From: Pannonibacter anstelovis
GTDB taxonomy: Bacteria > Pseudomonadota > Alphaproteobacteria > Rhizobiales > Stappiaceae
Direction of reading: 5' to 3'
Length of the DNA stretch: 64,000 nucleotides
Assembly: GCF_036881715.1 (NCBI RefSeq)
Contig: NZ_JBAKBF010000001.1
Coordinates: 496,001 to 560,000, forward strand
Of the stretch, positions 18,731-29,176 are shown piece by piece. The notes beneath the pieces are model-generated. The model was given only the letters and a program-made list of their open reading frames with translations, was not told where the DNA came from and did no database searches. Positions within the stretch are counted from its first letter, which is position 1. Each line of letters starts with the position of its first letter. Position numbers and translations under genes: made by a program.

Positions 18731-21103
18731 TTAGAACCGGGTGCCGCCGCCGAGACGGAACACCTGGGTCTTGTCGCCATCTTCCTTGACCACCGGTACG
18801 GCAAAGTCCATGCGCAGCGGACCGAAGGGCGACTGCCAGCGGATGCCCGCACCCACCGAAGCACGCACCTTGAAGCTGTTGCTGTTCACACCGTTGGTGC
18901 CCACAGCCTTGATCAGCTTGTCGTCGGCATCCCAGAGGGAACCGGCATCGGCGAAGACTGCACCGCTCAGACCGAATTCTTCGGGAATGACCGGGAACGG
19001 GAAAGTCGCTTCAACGGTACCAGCCACATAGAAGCGGCCACCGAGAGCATCACCGGTCTTGGCGTCGCGCGGACCGATACCCTGGCTTTCAAAGCCGCGA
19101 ACCAGCTCGCCACCCATCATGAACTGGTCAGAGATACGCAGACGCTTGCTGCCAAAGCCCTGGATATGGCCGGCACGCAGCGTGACGTTGCCGACGATAC
19201 CTGCATCCGGGAAGATCTCCCGGTAAGCGCGGCCCTCAACAGTCGAGCGCATGAACTGAGTATCGCCACCGATACCGGCGAATTCCTGCTGGAACTTGCC
19301 GTAAAGGCCATTCGACGGATTCAGGTTGTTGTCGAGCGTGTTGTAGACCAGAGCGTAACCAGCCAGCGACGTCAGGTAGGTACCCAGAGAATCACAGACA
19401 GCCGGAGACAGATTAGCGTTCTGAGAACAGGTCGCCAGATTGGTAGCGAGGTTCTTCGGATCCTTAATCTTGGTCTCATAGATGTTGTAGAACAGCTTCA
19501 GAGACAGCTCGTCTTCACGCAGCGGCAGAGTGAACCCGAAACCACCACCAGTGATCTCTTCGTCATAGCTGCGGTAGTCGTTGGAATCAGACACCCGGCG
19601 GTAGGCTTCCAGATCCAGCGCAATGCGGCGGCCCAGGAAGAAGGGCTCCTGGAAAGCGAACTCGTAGGACTGGGTGCTCTCACCACCACCAACGCCGAGC
19701 TTCACATACTGGCCACGGCCCAGGAAGTTCTTTTCGCTGATGGAAATATCACCGATCACGCCGTCCGTGGTCGAGTAACCGATACCGAACGACACTTCAC
19801 CCGTCGCCTGCTCTTCCACATCCACGTTGATGACAACGCGGTCAGGTGAGCTGCCACGCTCGGTGGTGATGCGAACTTCCTTGAAGAACCCAAGATTCTT
19901 CAGACGGCGCTCAGCCTTGTCCATGAGGACGCGATTGAAGGCATCGCCCTCAGCCAGATCGAACTCACGGCGGATGACATATTCACGCGTCCGGTCGTTA
20001 CCACGGATGTTGATCCGCTCGACATAAGCGCGCGGGCCTTCCTCAATGTTATAGACCAGATCGATCGTCTTGGTTTCATAGTTGCGCAGGGCGCGCGGAC
20101 GCACCTCGGCAAAGGCATAGCCTTCCTTGGAAACCTGAAGCGTCAGATCTTCCAGCGACTGCTCAACCCGCTTGGAGTTGTAGGTGTCGCCGCTCTCTGT
20201 ACGAACGTAGGACTTCAGGCTCTCGGGATCGATGGACGACAGAGAGCTCTGGACCTCAACGTTGCCGATTTCGTACTTCTCTCCCTCATCAACCGTAAAG
20301 GTGACGAAGAAGACGTTCTGCTCACGATCAAGATCGGCACTGGCCGAGATGATGCGGAAGTCGGCGTAGCCGTGCTGATAGTAGTACTGACGCAGCAGTT
20401 CCTGGTCAGCAGCCAGACGGTCCGGATCATAAGTGTCGGAGCTGCGCAGCCAGCTCAGAAGACCGCTCTCGCGGGTGCGGATCACATCGCGCAGACGGCG
20501 GTCACTGAAGTTCGTGTTTCCAACGAAGCTGATGCGCTCGACACCGGTCTTTTCACCTTCGTTGATCTCGAACACCAGATCAACGCGGCCATTGCCACGG
20601 TCAATGGTCTTGGGATCAACCGAAGCGCGGTAGCGGCCGGAGCGGCGGTAAGCCTCCAGGATGTTCTGAACATCGCTCTGCACCCTGCTGCGGCTCAGCA
20701 TGGAGCGCTCGGTGGTGCGAACGACGCCCTTGAGGGTTTCGGCGCTCAGGCGCTTGTTACCCTCGAAAGACACCCGCGAAATGACCGGATTTTCGACAAC
20801 AGTGACGACCACAGTGCCGCCCTGCTGCGTGATGCGCACATCTTCAAACAGCCCCGTCGCAAACAGCGCCTTGAGCGATTCGTCGATATCGGCCGCAGAA
20901 TACTGCTGCCCCCGCTTGATGGTCATGTAGCTCGCGACGGTTTCGGCCTCGATGCGCGTGTTGCCACGCACGACGATGGAACCCGCAACGGCTGCCTCCG
21001 CAGTGGATACAAACGACCCGAACGGGTCAGGCAGCACCCCGCCGGTGACAAGGAGCGGCGCCGACAAAATCACGGCGCGGGAGATTTTCCGCAGTCGCTG
21101 CAT
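18731..21103 (-). CDS. bamA: Outer-membrane protein assembly factor BamA
   Basis: This is the central subunit of the beta-barrel assembly machine, 790 residues. A signal peptide (hydrophobic AVILSAPLLVTGGVL near residues 10-24) is followed by five POTRA domains (about 40-430) and a 16-strand barrel. The lid-lock motif appears as VRGF in GGELVRGFESQGIGP, and the last residues RLGGGTRF end in the phenylalanine that forms the C-terminal beta signal. It sits between rseP and lpxD as in many alphaproteobacteria and is followed by a terminator. Confidence 0.96.
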   Translation of the reverse strand: MQRLRKISRAVILSAPLLVTGGVLPDPFGSFVSTAEAAVAGSIVVRGNTRIEAETVASYMTIKRGQQYSAADIDESLKALFATGLFEDVRITQQGGTVVVTVVENPVISRVSFEGNKRLSAETLKGVVRTTERSMLSRSRVQSDVQNILEAYRRSGRYRASVDPKTIDRGNGRVDLVFEINEGEKTGVERISFVGNTNFSDRRLRDVIRTRESGLLSWLRSSDTYDPDRLAADQELLRQYYYQHGYADFRIISASADLDREQNVFFVTFTVDEGEKYEIGNVEVQSSLSSIDPESLKSYVRTESGDTYNSKRVEQSLEDLTLQVSKEGYAFAEVRPRALRNYETKTIDLVYNIEEGPRAYVERINIRGNDRTREYVIRREFDLAEGDAFNRVLMDKAERRLKNLGFFKEVRITTERGSSPDRVVINVDVEEQATGEVSFGIGYSTTDGVIGDISISEKNFLGRGQYVKLGVGGGESTQSYEFAFQEPFFLGRRIALDLEAYRRVSDSNDYRSYDEEITGGGFGFTLPLREDELSLKLFYNIYETKIKDPKNLATNLATCSQNANLSPAVCDSLGTYLTSLAGYALVYNTLDNNLNPSNGLYGKFQQEFAGIGGDTQFMRSTVEGRAYREIFPDAGIVGNVTLRAGHIQGFGSKRLRISDQFMMGGELVRGFESQGIGPRDAKTGDALGGRFYVAGTVEATFPFPVIPEEFGLSGAVFADAGSLWDADDKLIKAVGTNGVNSNSFKVRASVGAGIRWQSPFGPLRMDFAVPVVKEDGDKTQVFRLGGGTRF

Positions 21104-21250
21104 ATTCGAGCTATGCCTTTTTCACAAAACTGACCCCGAAGGATCATAATCAGATTCTCAGCATCCGGCCTTGGTTTTACATCCTTTTGCCGAATACGCA
21201 ACCGCACGATTCACACGAAACAGATTTCATTTGAATGCGTTGCGGGCATG

Positions 21251-22399
21251 TCACGCAGGCAGCCAGCGGCTGACAAGACGCGACAGATCATTCCAGGTCG
21301 CAAAAACCATGAGCATCAGCACCAGGGTGAGCCCGATACGGAAGCCGAATTCCTGCGCTTTTTCACTGAGAGGCCGCCCTCTGACGGCTTCTGCAGCATA
21401 GTATACCAGATGTCCCCCATCCAGCATCGGCACCGGCATCAGATTGAGCAGGCCAATGCTGACCGAAAGCACGGCAGCCAGCTGAAGCAGCGGGATGAAC
21501 CCGAGCGTCGCCACCTGACCGGCCACTTCCGCGATACGGATCGGGCCACCGAGCTGATCTGCGGGCTCATGCCCCCGGATCACCTTTCCGATGTACTCCA
21601 CGGTCCGCACCATAACGAACCATGTTTCGTTAACACCCTCTTTCACAGCTTCGACTGGACCGTAGGTTTTCTGGATTCTGTCACCTTCCTGCACAGTCCG
21701 TGACACACCCAGAAGCCCAATGCGCTGGACGTTGCCGAAATCGTCCCTCAGCTCCCGCAGCTGCGGCGTCACTGTCAGGTCCGTCAATTGCCCCTGCCGC
21801 TCGATCTCCAGCCGCAGCGCCACACCGGCGCTGACACTGACGATACGCTGCAACTCGGCAAAGGTCTCGATGGGAGTACCATTGACCGCAGTAATCAGGT
21901 CCCCCGGCTGAAGCCCGGCCTCGGCAGCGGCACTCTCCGGCTGGACTTCTCCGACCAGAGGCGTCGAAACGACACGGCCAAAAGCGCCGAAAATGAAGGC
22001 AAAAATGACGATGGCGAGGATGAAATTGGCGACCGGGCCAGCAGCAACCACGGCCGCGCGCTGCCAGACGGGCTTGGCCGCGAAGGCCCCGGCCCGCTGC
22101 GCCTCGCTCATGGCCGCAACCTTTTCATGATCCGGCACGCTCGCTGCGTTCTCATCACCGGAGAACTTCACATAGCCACCGAGCGGAATGAGGCAGAGCT
22201 TCCAGCGGGTGCCTTTGCGGTCATTGAACCCGATCAGCTCACGGCCAAAGCCGATGGAGAAGGCCTCCACATTCACACCGCACCAGCGGGCCACGGCAAA
22301 ATGGCCAAGCTCATGGAAGAAAACGACAACCGTCAGCACGAACAGGAAGGCTGGCAGGGTGAGCACCGGCTGGGACGACAGGGCTGCGAGAAGATCCAT
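21251..22399 (-). CDS. rseP: Site-2 intramembrane zinc metalloprotease RseP
   Basis: A 382-residue inner-membrane protease that cuts transmembrane anti-sigma factors and signal-peptide remnants. The zinc motif HELGH lies at residues 29-33 inside the first membrane segment. A PDZ domain spans about residues 125-200 (TPLVGEVQPESAAAEAGLQPGD), and the second metal-site motif NLMPVPMLDGGHL lies in the third membrane segment. The gene is between dxr and bamA, the usual envelope-biogenesis order; about 150 bp of non-coding DNA lies on each side. Confidence 0.95.
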   Translation of the reverse strand: MDLLAALSSQPVLTLPAFLFVLTVVVFFHELGHFAVARWCGVNVEAFSIGFGRELIGFNDRKGTRWKLCLIPLGGYVKFSGDENAASVPDHEKVAAMSEAQRAGAFAAKPVWQRAAVVAAGPVANFILAIVIFAFIFGAFGRVVSTPLVGEVQPESAAAEAGLQPGDLITAVNGTPIETFAELQRIVSVSAGVALRLEIERQGQLTDLTVTPQLRELRDDFGNVQRIGLLGVSRTVQEGDRIQKTYGPVEAVKEGVNETWFVMVRTVEYIGKVIRGHEPADQLGGPIRIAEVAGQVATLGFIPLLQLAAVLSVSIGLLNLMPVPMLDGGHLVYYAAEAVRGRPLSEKAQEFGFRIGLTLVLMLMVFATWNDLSRLVSRWLPA

Positions 22400-22560
22400 T
22401 CACCTATCCTGAACTTGCGCAACACGCGGGTGGAGGGGCGGATATGAACGCCCCATTCCTGCCCGGAACATATCCATCCGGCCAAGGTGATGCCAGATGT
22501 ATGGCGGAAATTAGTCGCAAGCGCCAAATGCGGCGGGGAAAACCTCCCTCCTGGCGGCGG

Positions 22561-23808
22561 TCAGGTCAATGCAAAGCGGTTCAGCAATTCGTGAGCCATG
22601 GCCCGCGCCTGCATATCAAGCGCCAGGATGGAATCGATGTCTGCAGCCGGAGCCAGATCATGCCCGGCTGCAAGTCTGTCGAGCACCGCCCCCACAAGAC
22701 CGGCAATACCCGTAAAGCCGATCTGCCCGGACAGGAATGCGGCAACCGCAACTTCATCGGCAGCATTCAGTGCAGCCGGTGCGCAGCCCCCTGCCCGCAT
22801 GGCATCCAGTGCGAGGCCGAGCGCCGGAAACCGTTTGATATCCGGAGCTTCAAAGGTCAGCGAGCCGAGCTTTGCAAGGTCGAGCCGTGCCCCCGGCACC
22901 GGCATGCGGGCGGGATACGCAAGGCAATGAGCGATGGGCGTACGCATGTCGGCCGGCCCGAGCTGCGCCAGCAGCGAGCCATCCGTGTATTGCACCATGC
23001 CATGGATGGCCGATTGCGGATGCACCAGAACCTCAATCTGATCGTGGCGCAGCGGGAAGAGATGCGAGGCCTCGATCACCTCCAGCCCCTTGTTCATCAA
23101 GGTGGCGCTGTCGATGGTGATGCGGCTGCCCATGCTCCAGTTGGGATGTTTCAACGCCTGTTGAGGCGAAACATGCGCCATTTCAGAGAGAGACAGCGTG
23201 CGGAACGGGCCACCCGAGGCGGTCAGGATGATCTTTTCCACTTCCGCCAGATTGCGGCTTTCCAGCACCTGGAAGATGGCATTGTGCTCCGAATCAACCG
23301 GCAGCACCGTTGCCCCGGCCCGGCTTGCGGCGGCCATGAACAGGTCCCCTGCGCAGACGAGGCATTCCTTGTTGGCAAGTGCGATGGTGCGCCCGGCCTC
23401 AAGTGCGGCAAAGGTTGGCCGCAGGCCGGCTGCGCCGACAATGGCTGCCATCACCATATCCGCAGGCTGAAGCGCAGCCTCCAAGACCGCAGCATCACCT
23501 GCGCCGCAGGCAATCCCGCTCCCCTGCAGATGCGCAGCCAGTTCGCCGCCCTTCGAGGCATCGGCGAGCGCGGCAAAACCTGCCTTTGTCTCACGCGCCA
23601 GAGCAGCAAGCCCGGCCGCGTCCTGACCAGCCACAAGCGCTGCCACTTCGAAATGCTGCGGATAGCGCTGCACCAGGTCGAGCGTGTTGCGGCCAATGGA
23701 ACCGGTTGCTCCGAGGATGACCAGCCGCAATGGAGCACTGCGCCCTGCAAGCATTGTCTCAAGACCGGCCACGCCGCCGCCCTGCTCTGCCTCACTCACC
23801 ACAGCCAA
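22561..23808 (-). CDS. dxr: 1-deoxy-D-xylulose 5-phosphate reductoisomerase
   Basis: The NADPH-dependent enzyme that converts DXP to 2-C-methyl-D-erythritol 4-phosphate, the committed step of the MEP isoprenoid pathway. The Rossmann motif LGATGSIGRNTLDLV is at about residues 33-47, the metal-binding region reads VDSEHNAIFQ, and the flexible loop region is LTASGGPF. The protein has 415 residues, with an N-terminal extension of some 25 residues compared with E. coli, so a slightly later start is possible. It provides precursors for UppS, encoded two genes upstream. Confidence 0.95.
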   Translation of the reverse strand: MAVVSEAEQGGGVAGLETMLAGRSAPLRLVILGATGSIGRNTLDLVQRYPQHFEVAALVAGQDAAGLAALARETKAGFAALADASKGGELAAHLQGSGIACGAGDAAVLEAALQPADMVMAAIVGAAGLRPTFAALEAGRTIALANKECLVCAGDLFMAAASRAGATVLPVDSEHNAIFQVLESRNLAEVEKIILTASGGPFRTLSLSEMAHVSPQQALKHPNWSMGSRITIDSATLMNKGLEVIEASHLFPLRHDQIEVLVHPQSAIHGMVQYTDGSLLAQLGPADMRTPIAHCLAYPARMPVPGARLDLAKLGSLTFEAPDIKRFPALGLALDAMRAGGCAPAALNAADEVAVAAFLSGQIGFTGIAGLVGAVLDRLAAGHDLAPAADIDSILALDMQARAMAHELLNRFALT

Positions 23809-23826
23809 CCACCCAGGCCCTTGAAC

Positions 23827-24690
23827 TTACTGAAAACCGATGCCGGACATCGGATCGGCAAGACTGCCGCCGAAGAGAAGCCCGAACAGAACCGCAAAGA
23901 TCGCAGCAGCCACCAGCCCGTCAATCCGGTCCATGATGCCGCCGTGACCGGGAATGAGACGTCCGGAATCCTTGACACCAAAGCGCCGCTTGATTGCCGA
24001 TTCCAGAAGGTCGCCGCCCTGTGAAACCGCCGAAACGGCGAGACCAAAGACAAACCAGGCGAACGTGCCGCCCTGTCCCAGAACCGAAACGACACCAAGA
24101 CCGCCAAGCGCGCCGAAAATCAGGCCGCCGATGGCACCCGACCAGGTCTTCTTCGGCGAAACGCGGGGCCAGAGCTTCGGCCCACCCAGCTTGCGCCCTG
24201 TGAAATAGGCGGCAACGTCTGTCACCCAGACGACTGCGAGCAGGAAAAAGATGTGCAGCTCACCGTCACTGCCCCGGCGCAGCAGCATCAGAGCACCGAG
24301 GGCAAGGCTGGAGTAGAGGATGCCTTCCGCGGCCCAGAAGCCTGTCTTCCCGCCACGGGCAGACAAAATGCTGAGCCCTGCACCAGCTGCGAGCGCGGCA
24401 AGAGCCCAGGGTTCGAACCCTGCATAGATCAGCCCTGCCACCGCCAGAAGCGTTGCAAAGCCCGCCAGAGCAGGCAGACCGGCAGCCTGCGCTCCGACAA
24501 TCGCCAGCCATTCTTTCAGGAACAGCGCGCAGCCAAGCAGCGCCAGCGCGACGAATGCCTCACCGCCCCGCCAGGCAATGAGGAGCACGAGCGGCCCCAG
24601 AATCAGCGCGGAAATGAAGCGCAGCTTCAGGTCCGCCATTGGCCCGGCCGGACCGCCGGTCCCGCTGTTGCCGTTTGCGCCCCCGGACAT
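23827..24690 (-). CDS. cdsA: Phosphatidate cytidylyltransferase
   Basis: An integral membrane enzyme of 287 residues that makes CDP-diacylglycerol, the precursor of all bacterial phospholipids. Around seven to eight hydrophobic segments are visible. The CDS family signature is near the C-terminus as SAIKRRFGVKDSGRLIPGHG followed by GIMDRIDG. An N-terminal Gly/Asn-rich stretch of about 18 residues precedes a second Met (MADLKLRF), which could be the true start. The gene starts two bases after uppS ends. Confidence 0.95.
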   Translation of the reverse strand: MSGGANGNSGTGGPAGPMADLKLRFISALILGPLVLLIAWRGGEAFVALALLGCALFLKEWLAIVGAQAAGLPALAGFATLLAVAGLIYAGFEPWALAALAAGAGLSILSARGGKTGFWAAEGILYSSLALGALMLLRRGSDGELHIFFLLAVVWVTDVAAYFTGRKLGGPKLWPRVSPKKTWSGAIGGLIFGALGGLGVVSVLGQGGTFAWFVFGLAVSAVSQGGDLLESAIKRRFGVKDSGRLIPGHGGIMDRIDGLVAAAIFAVLFGLLFGGSLADPMSGIGFQ

Positions 24691-24692
24691 GA

Positions 24693-25460
24693 TCAGGAAC
24701 CCGTTGCGGTGACACCGCCGAAACGCCGCTCACGCTCACAGAAAGAGGCAAGCGCAGCATCAAATTCTTGCGGACCGAAATCAGGCCACAGAACCGGCGT
24801 GAAGTAGAATTCGGAGTAGGCCGCCTGCCACATCAGGAAGTTGGACAGGCGCAGTTCGCCACTGGTCCGGATGATGAGATCCGGGTCGGGGATACCGGCG
24901 GTATCAAGATTTGCCGAAATCTCTGCATCCGAAATGGCGGAAGGGTCGCGACCCTGCGCAATATATTGCTGCGTGAGCTTGCGCACCGCGCGGGTGATTT
25001 CATCGCGCGAGCCGTAATTGAAGGCGATGACCACGGTCATGCCGGTGTTGGCGGCCGTCACCCGCTCGCTTTCCTCCAGAAGGCTGCGGATGCCGGGATC
25101 CAGCCCCTCCCTCTCGCCAATGATCCGCACACGGCAATTGGCCTTGTGCAGTTCGCTCAGATCGCGCTGCACGAAACGGCGCAGCAGCGACATGAGAAAG
25201 CTGACCTCGGTGGGCGGACGGCGCCAGTTTTCGGACGAGAAACTGTAGAGCGTGATGAAATCGACGCCGCGGGAAGACGCATGCCGGATGATCTTGCGCA
25301 GAGCTTCCAGCCCATGGCGGTGGCCCTCGGTGCGGGGAAGACCACGCGCCTGAGCCCAGCGGCCATTGCCATCCATGATGATGGCGACGTGGCGCGGGGT
25401 CACGGCGCTACCAGTGGCAGCGTCCGTCACGCTGGAGCCAGTTTCAGGTCGGCTGCTCAT
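24693..25460 (-). CDS. uppS: Undecaprenyl-diphosphate synthase (cis-prenyltransferase)
   Basis: UppS elongates farnesyl diphosphate with eight isopentenyl units to make the lipid carrier for peptidoglycan and O-antigen. The catalytic motif HVAIIMDGNGRWAQARG is near residues 24-40, and the C-terminal signature DLIIRTSGELRLSNFLMWQ is intact. The ATG at 25460 gives 255 residues; an upstream in-frame start would add 40 low-complexity residues unlike the family. It is nearly joined to cdsA and lies 64 bp after frr. Confidence 0.95.
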   Translation of the reverse strand: MSSRPETGSSVTDAATGSAVTPRHVAIIMDGNGRWAQARGLPRTEGHRHGLEALRKIIRHASSRGVDFITLYSFSSENWRRPPTEVSFLMSLLRRFVQRDLSELHKANCRVRIIGEREGLDPGIRSLLEESERVTAANTGMTVVIAFNYGSRDEITRAVRKLTQQYIAQGRDPSAISDAEISANLDTAGIPDPDLIIRTSGELRLSNFLMWQAAYSEFYFTPVLWPDFGPQEFDAALASFCERERRFGGVTATGS

Positions 25461-25524
25461 CAAGTCCCCCGGGGCGCGCTGCCAGCTGGCGGGGGCAGGC
25501 CTGGCCCGTCCCCCTTTCAGATCC

Positions 25525-26088
25525 TCAGACCTGGGAGATTTCCTGCTGCTTCTTTTCCAGCATGCTGTCAGCCTCAGCAATCTGGGCGTCGGTCAGCTTC
25601 TGCACGTCATCGGAAGCAACGCGAGCGTCATCCTGGCTGATGCCGCCGTCCTTCTCCAGTTTCTTGATCATGTCCATGCCATCACGGCGCACGTGACGGA
25701 TAGCAACCTTGGCGGCCTCGGCATATTTATGCGCCACCTTGATCAGCTCCTGACGGCGCTCGGCGTTCAGCTCCGGAATGGGCAAACGCAGCAGCTGGCC
25801 ATCGATCACCGGGTTGAGGCCAAGGCTCGACTCGCGAATCGCCTTCTCGACGGCGCTGACCATGCCCTTGTCCCAGACCTGGATCGCGACCATGCGCGGC
25901 TCCGGCACGGACACGGTGCCAACCTGGTTGATCGGCATGGACTGGCCATAGGCGTTGACAACGATCGCATCCAGCATGCTGGAGGAGGCACGGCCGGTGC
26001 GAAGGCCCGCAAGTTCGGTCTTCAGAACACCAAGTGCGCCCTGCATACGACGCTCGAGATCTTTGAGATCGACACCTTCAACCGGCAT
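25525..26088 (-). CDS. frr: Ribosome recycling factor
   Basis: A 187-residue L-shaped factor that with EF-G splits the post-termination ribosome. The three-helix bundle and hinge are recognisable: LAGLRTGRASSSMLDAI near residues 27-43, the strand segment QVGTVSVPEPRMVAIQVWDK, and the C-terminal helix QDDARVASDDVQKLTDAQ. It lies between pyrH and uppS in the conserved rpsB-tsf-pyrH-frr order; the 197-bp gap to pyrH suggests a possible extra promoter. Confidence 0.96.
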   Translation of the reverse strand: MPVEGVDLKDLERRMQGALGVLKTELAGLRTGRASSSMLDAIVVNAYGQSMPINQVGTVSVPEPRMVAIQVWDKGMVSAVEKAIRESSLGLNPVIDGQLLRLPIPELNAERRQELIKVAHKYAEAAKVAIRHVRRDGMDMIKKLEKDGGISQDDARVASDDVQKLTDAQIAEADSMLEKKQQEISQV

Positions 26089-26285
26089 AACTTCCTCGCT
26101 TTGTTGTTCGTTGGCTCACGCTTTGGCGGCGCGGCGCAAACATGGCACAGTCTCGTCGAAAGACAAGAAAAACTCAGGCAGAACCCCTGAATAAGCAGGA
26201 GAGAGGCGGATGCGCAAGCCGCATTCCGCCACTCTGCTTTTGCTGAGGCCGGGAAGGCCGGAAAAGCGCCCCGCCCTTCGGAAAA

Positions 26286-27002
26286 TCAGCTGACGACCGT
26301 ATAGAGGCCGCGCTCTTCCAGAACGCTCACCAGAGCGCCGGGGGTATGGATCGAGAAGACGATCACGGGGATCTTGTTGTCACGGGCCAGCGCAATGGCC
26401 GTCGTGTCCATGACCTTGAGGTTGCGGGTGATCACGTCCTCATAGGACAGTTCGGTGTAGCGCTCGGCATCCGGATTGATCTTCGGATCTTCCGAATAGA
26501 TGCCGTTCACCTGCGTGCCCTTCAGGAAGGCATCGCATTTCATTTCGGCAGCACGCAGGGCCGCGCCGGAATCGGTGGTGAAGAACGGGTTGCCCGTACC
26601 GCCAGCAAAGACGATTACATCGCCGTCTTCCATGTAGCGCTCGGCACCGCGCTGGGTGAAGGTCTCGCAGATGGACGGCACCGGCACGGCCGAAAGCACG
26701 CGGGCCGGGATGTTGTGGCGGCGCAGGGCGTCGGCCACCGTCAGGCTGTTCATGATCGTTGCGAGCATGCCCATGTGGTCGCCGGTGACGCGGTTTCCGC
26801 CCTTGGCGGCCACAGCGACGCCACGGAAGATGTTGCCGCCGCCGATCACTACACCCACCTGCGCACCAAGCTTCACCGCACTGGCAATCTCAAGCGCAAT
26901 CCGCTCGACCACGGCCGGATCGATGCCGAAGGACTGGCTGCCCATCAGGGCCTCGCCCGAGAGTTTCAGAAGCACACGGCGCCAGCGCAGGGGTTTGGTC
27001 AT
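26286..27002 (-). CDS. pyrH: UMP kinase
   Basis: A bacterial UMP kinase of the amino-acid-kinase fold, 238 residues, phosphorylating UMP to UDP and normally inhibited by UTP and activated by GTP. Clear motifs are the N-terminal LLKLSGEALMG, the nucleotide loop VVIGGGNIFRG, and VFAGGTGNPFFTTDSGA. It is separated from tsf by a strong terminator, so it likely has its own promoter in the short gap. Confidence 0.97.
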   Translation of the reverse strand: MTKPLRWRRVLLKLSGEALMGSQSFGIDPAVVERIALEIASAVKLGAQVGVVIGGGNIFRGVAVAAKGGNRVTGDHMGMLATIMNSLTVADALRRHNIPARVLSAVPVPSICETFTQRGAERYMEDGDVIVFAGGTGNPFFTTDSGAALRAAEMKCDAFLKGTQVNGIYSEDPKINPDAERYTELSYEDVITRNLKVMDTTAIALARDNKIPVIVFSIHTPGALVSVLEERGLYTVVS

Positions 27003-27043
27003 GGCATACCTTCCGGTTCAATGATCGCGAAAAAAGGGCTGTC

Positions 27044-27073
27044 AAAAAAAAGGCGCCGGTTTGATCCGGCGCC
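27044..27073 (-). terminator. Rho-independent terminator after tsf
   Basis: On the minus strand GGCGCCGG (27073-27066) pairs with CCGGCGCC (27059-27052) around a six-base loop and is followed by eight U. It lies nine bases after the tsf stop and closes the rpsB-tsf transcript. Confidence 0.92.
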
Positions 27074-27081
27074 CTCTGGGC

Positions 27082-28005
<924 letters not shown>

Positions 28006-28160
28006 GGTAGCCTCGTGAATCGGAGTTAAAGCTTCGCACGGTTTAGCCCATAGGCAACCGCGCCTTTATGACGGTTCCCGCAAGAGGGGCCACCGTCAGC
28101 GGCTATGCCGCGCCTGACCTTGAAACGGCGCAGCCTTCAGGCCGCTGCCAGGGTCAGAAC

Positions 28161-28185
28161 AGGTGCGGCGCCGGGCGCCGCACCT
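28161..28185 (-). other. Long GC-rich hairpin between rpsB and tsf
   Basis: AGGTGCGGCGC (28161-28171) and GCGCCGCACCT (28175-28185) form a perfect 11-bp stem with a three-base loop, ten bases after the rpsB stop. No U-run follows. It may slow ribosomes or polymerase, protect the rpsB mRNA 3' end, or tune the rpsB:tsf ratio. Confidence 0.6.
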
Positions 28186-28194
28186 GCAACAGAA

Positions 28195-28968
28195 TCAGGC
28201 TTCAGCCGATTCTTCAGCATCCAGAGCCGGCTCGACCGGAGCAGCTTCGGACGCACCAACGTCGATACCCATGCCACCCTGAGCGCGGGAGATGCCGTCG
28301 AGGGCAGCGCGGGCGATAAGATCGCAGTAAAGCGCAATCGCACGGCCGGCGTCGTCGTTGCCCGGAACCGGATAGGTGATGCCTTCCGGCGAGCAGTTCG
28401 AGTCGAGGATCGCGGCGACCGGGATGCCCAGACGGCGGGCTTCCTGGATGGCGATGGCTTCACGGTTGGTATCGATCACGAAGATCAGATCCGGAAGGCC
28501 ACCCATGTCCTTGATGCCGCCCAGGTTCCGCTCGAGCTTCTCGCGCTCGCGGTCCATGAACAGCTTTTCCTTCTTGGTCAGGCCCGAGGTGTCCGTGGAC
28601 AGGGTCTCTTCGAGCTTGCGCAGGCGCTGGATCGAACCGGAAATGGTCTTCCAGTTGGTCAGCATGCCGCCGAGCCAGCGGGCGTTGACGAAGTACTGAG
28701 CGCAGTTGCGGGCAGATTCAGCAACAGCTTCCTGAGCCTGACGCTTGGTGCCAACGATCAGCACGCGGCCACCCTTGGCGACGGTGTCGCTGACAGCCTT
28801 GAGAGCCTGGTGCAGCAGCGGAACGGTCTGGCCGAGATCCATGATGTGGATGTCGTTGCGAACGCCGAAGATATACGGCGCCATGCGCGGGTTCCAGCGG
28901 TGCTTCTGGTGACCAAAGTGCACACCAGCTTCAAGCAGCTGACGCATGGTAAAATCGGGCAATGCCAT
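28195..28968 (-). CDS. rpsB: 30S ribosomal protein S2
   Basis: A 257-residue small-subunit protein. The ATG at 28968 begins MALPDFTMRQLLEAGVHFGH, the standard start; the in-frame upstream extension is not conserved in the family. Core motifs WNPRMAPYIFGVRNDIHIMDL and ARWLGGMLTNWKTI are present. The C-terminus has the acidic Ala/Glu tail (LDAEESAEA) common in alphaproteobacteria. A promoter and leader lie upstream and tsf follows. Confidence 0.97.
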   Translation of the reverse strand: MALPDFTMRQLLEAGVHFGHQKHRWNPRMAPYIFGVRNDIHIMDLGQTVPLLHQALKAVSDTVAKGGRVLIVGTKRQAQEAVAESARNCAQYFVNARWLGGMLTNWKTISGSIQRLRKLEETLSTDTSGLTKKEKLFMDREREKLERNLGGIKDMGGLPDLIFVIDTNREAIAIQEARRLGIPVAAILDSNCSPEGITYPVPGNDDAGRAIALYCDLIARAALDGISRAQGGMGIDVGASEAAPVEPALDAEESAEA

Positions 28969-29096
28969 GGCCCTGAACTCCATATTTTTCCGGTTGAACC
29001 TCCACGGGGAGCGTGGCGCCTCAGCCTGAGGCCGAAGCAGACACCGGAACGGCAAATGGACAAGCCAAAGCCTTCCCCCGTGTGTGGAATGGGCGC

Positions 29097-29125
29097 CTTA
29101 TATGCGCGCATCCGCGCCATGACAA
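29097..29125 (-). promoter_or_regulatory. Probable sigma-70 promoter of rpsB
   Basis: On the minus strand TTGTCA (29125-29120) and TATAAG (29102-29097) are separated by exactly 17 bases, close to the alphaproteobacterial housekeeping consensus. Transcription would start near 29090 and leave a leader of about 120 nt with short inverted repeats (CCTCAGGCTGAGG among them), where S2 autoregulation could act. Confidence 0.65.
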
Positions 29126-29176
29126 GCGCAAATGACAGGTTTTCACAGCCTCGCCCGCCCTTTTGGCAGCGGCAGA

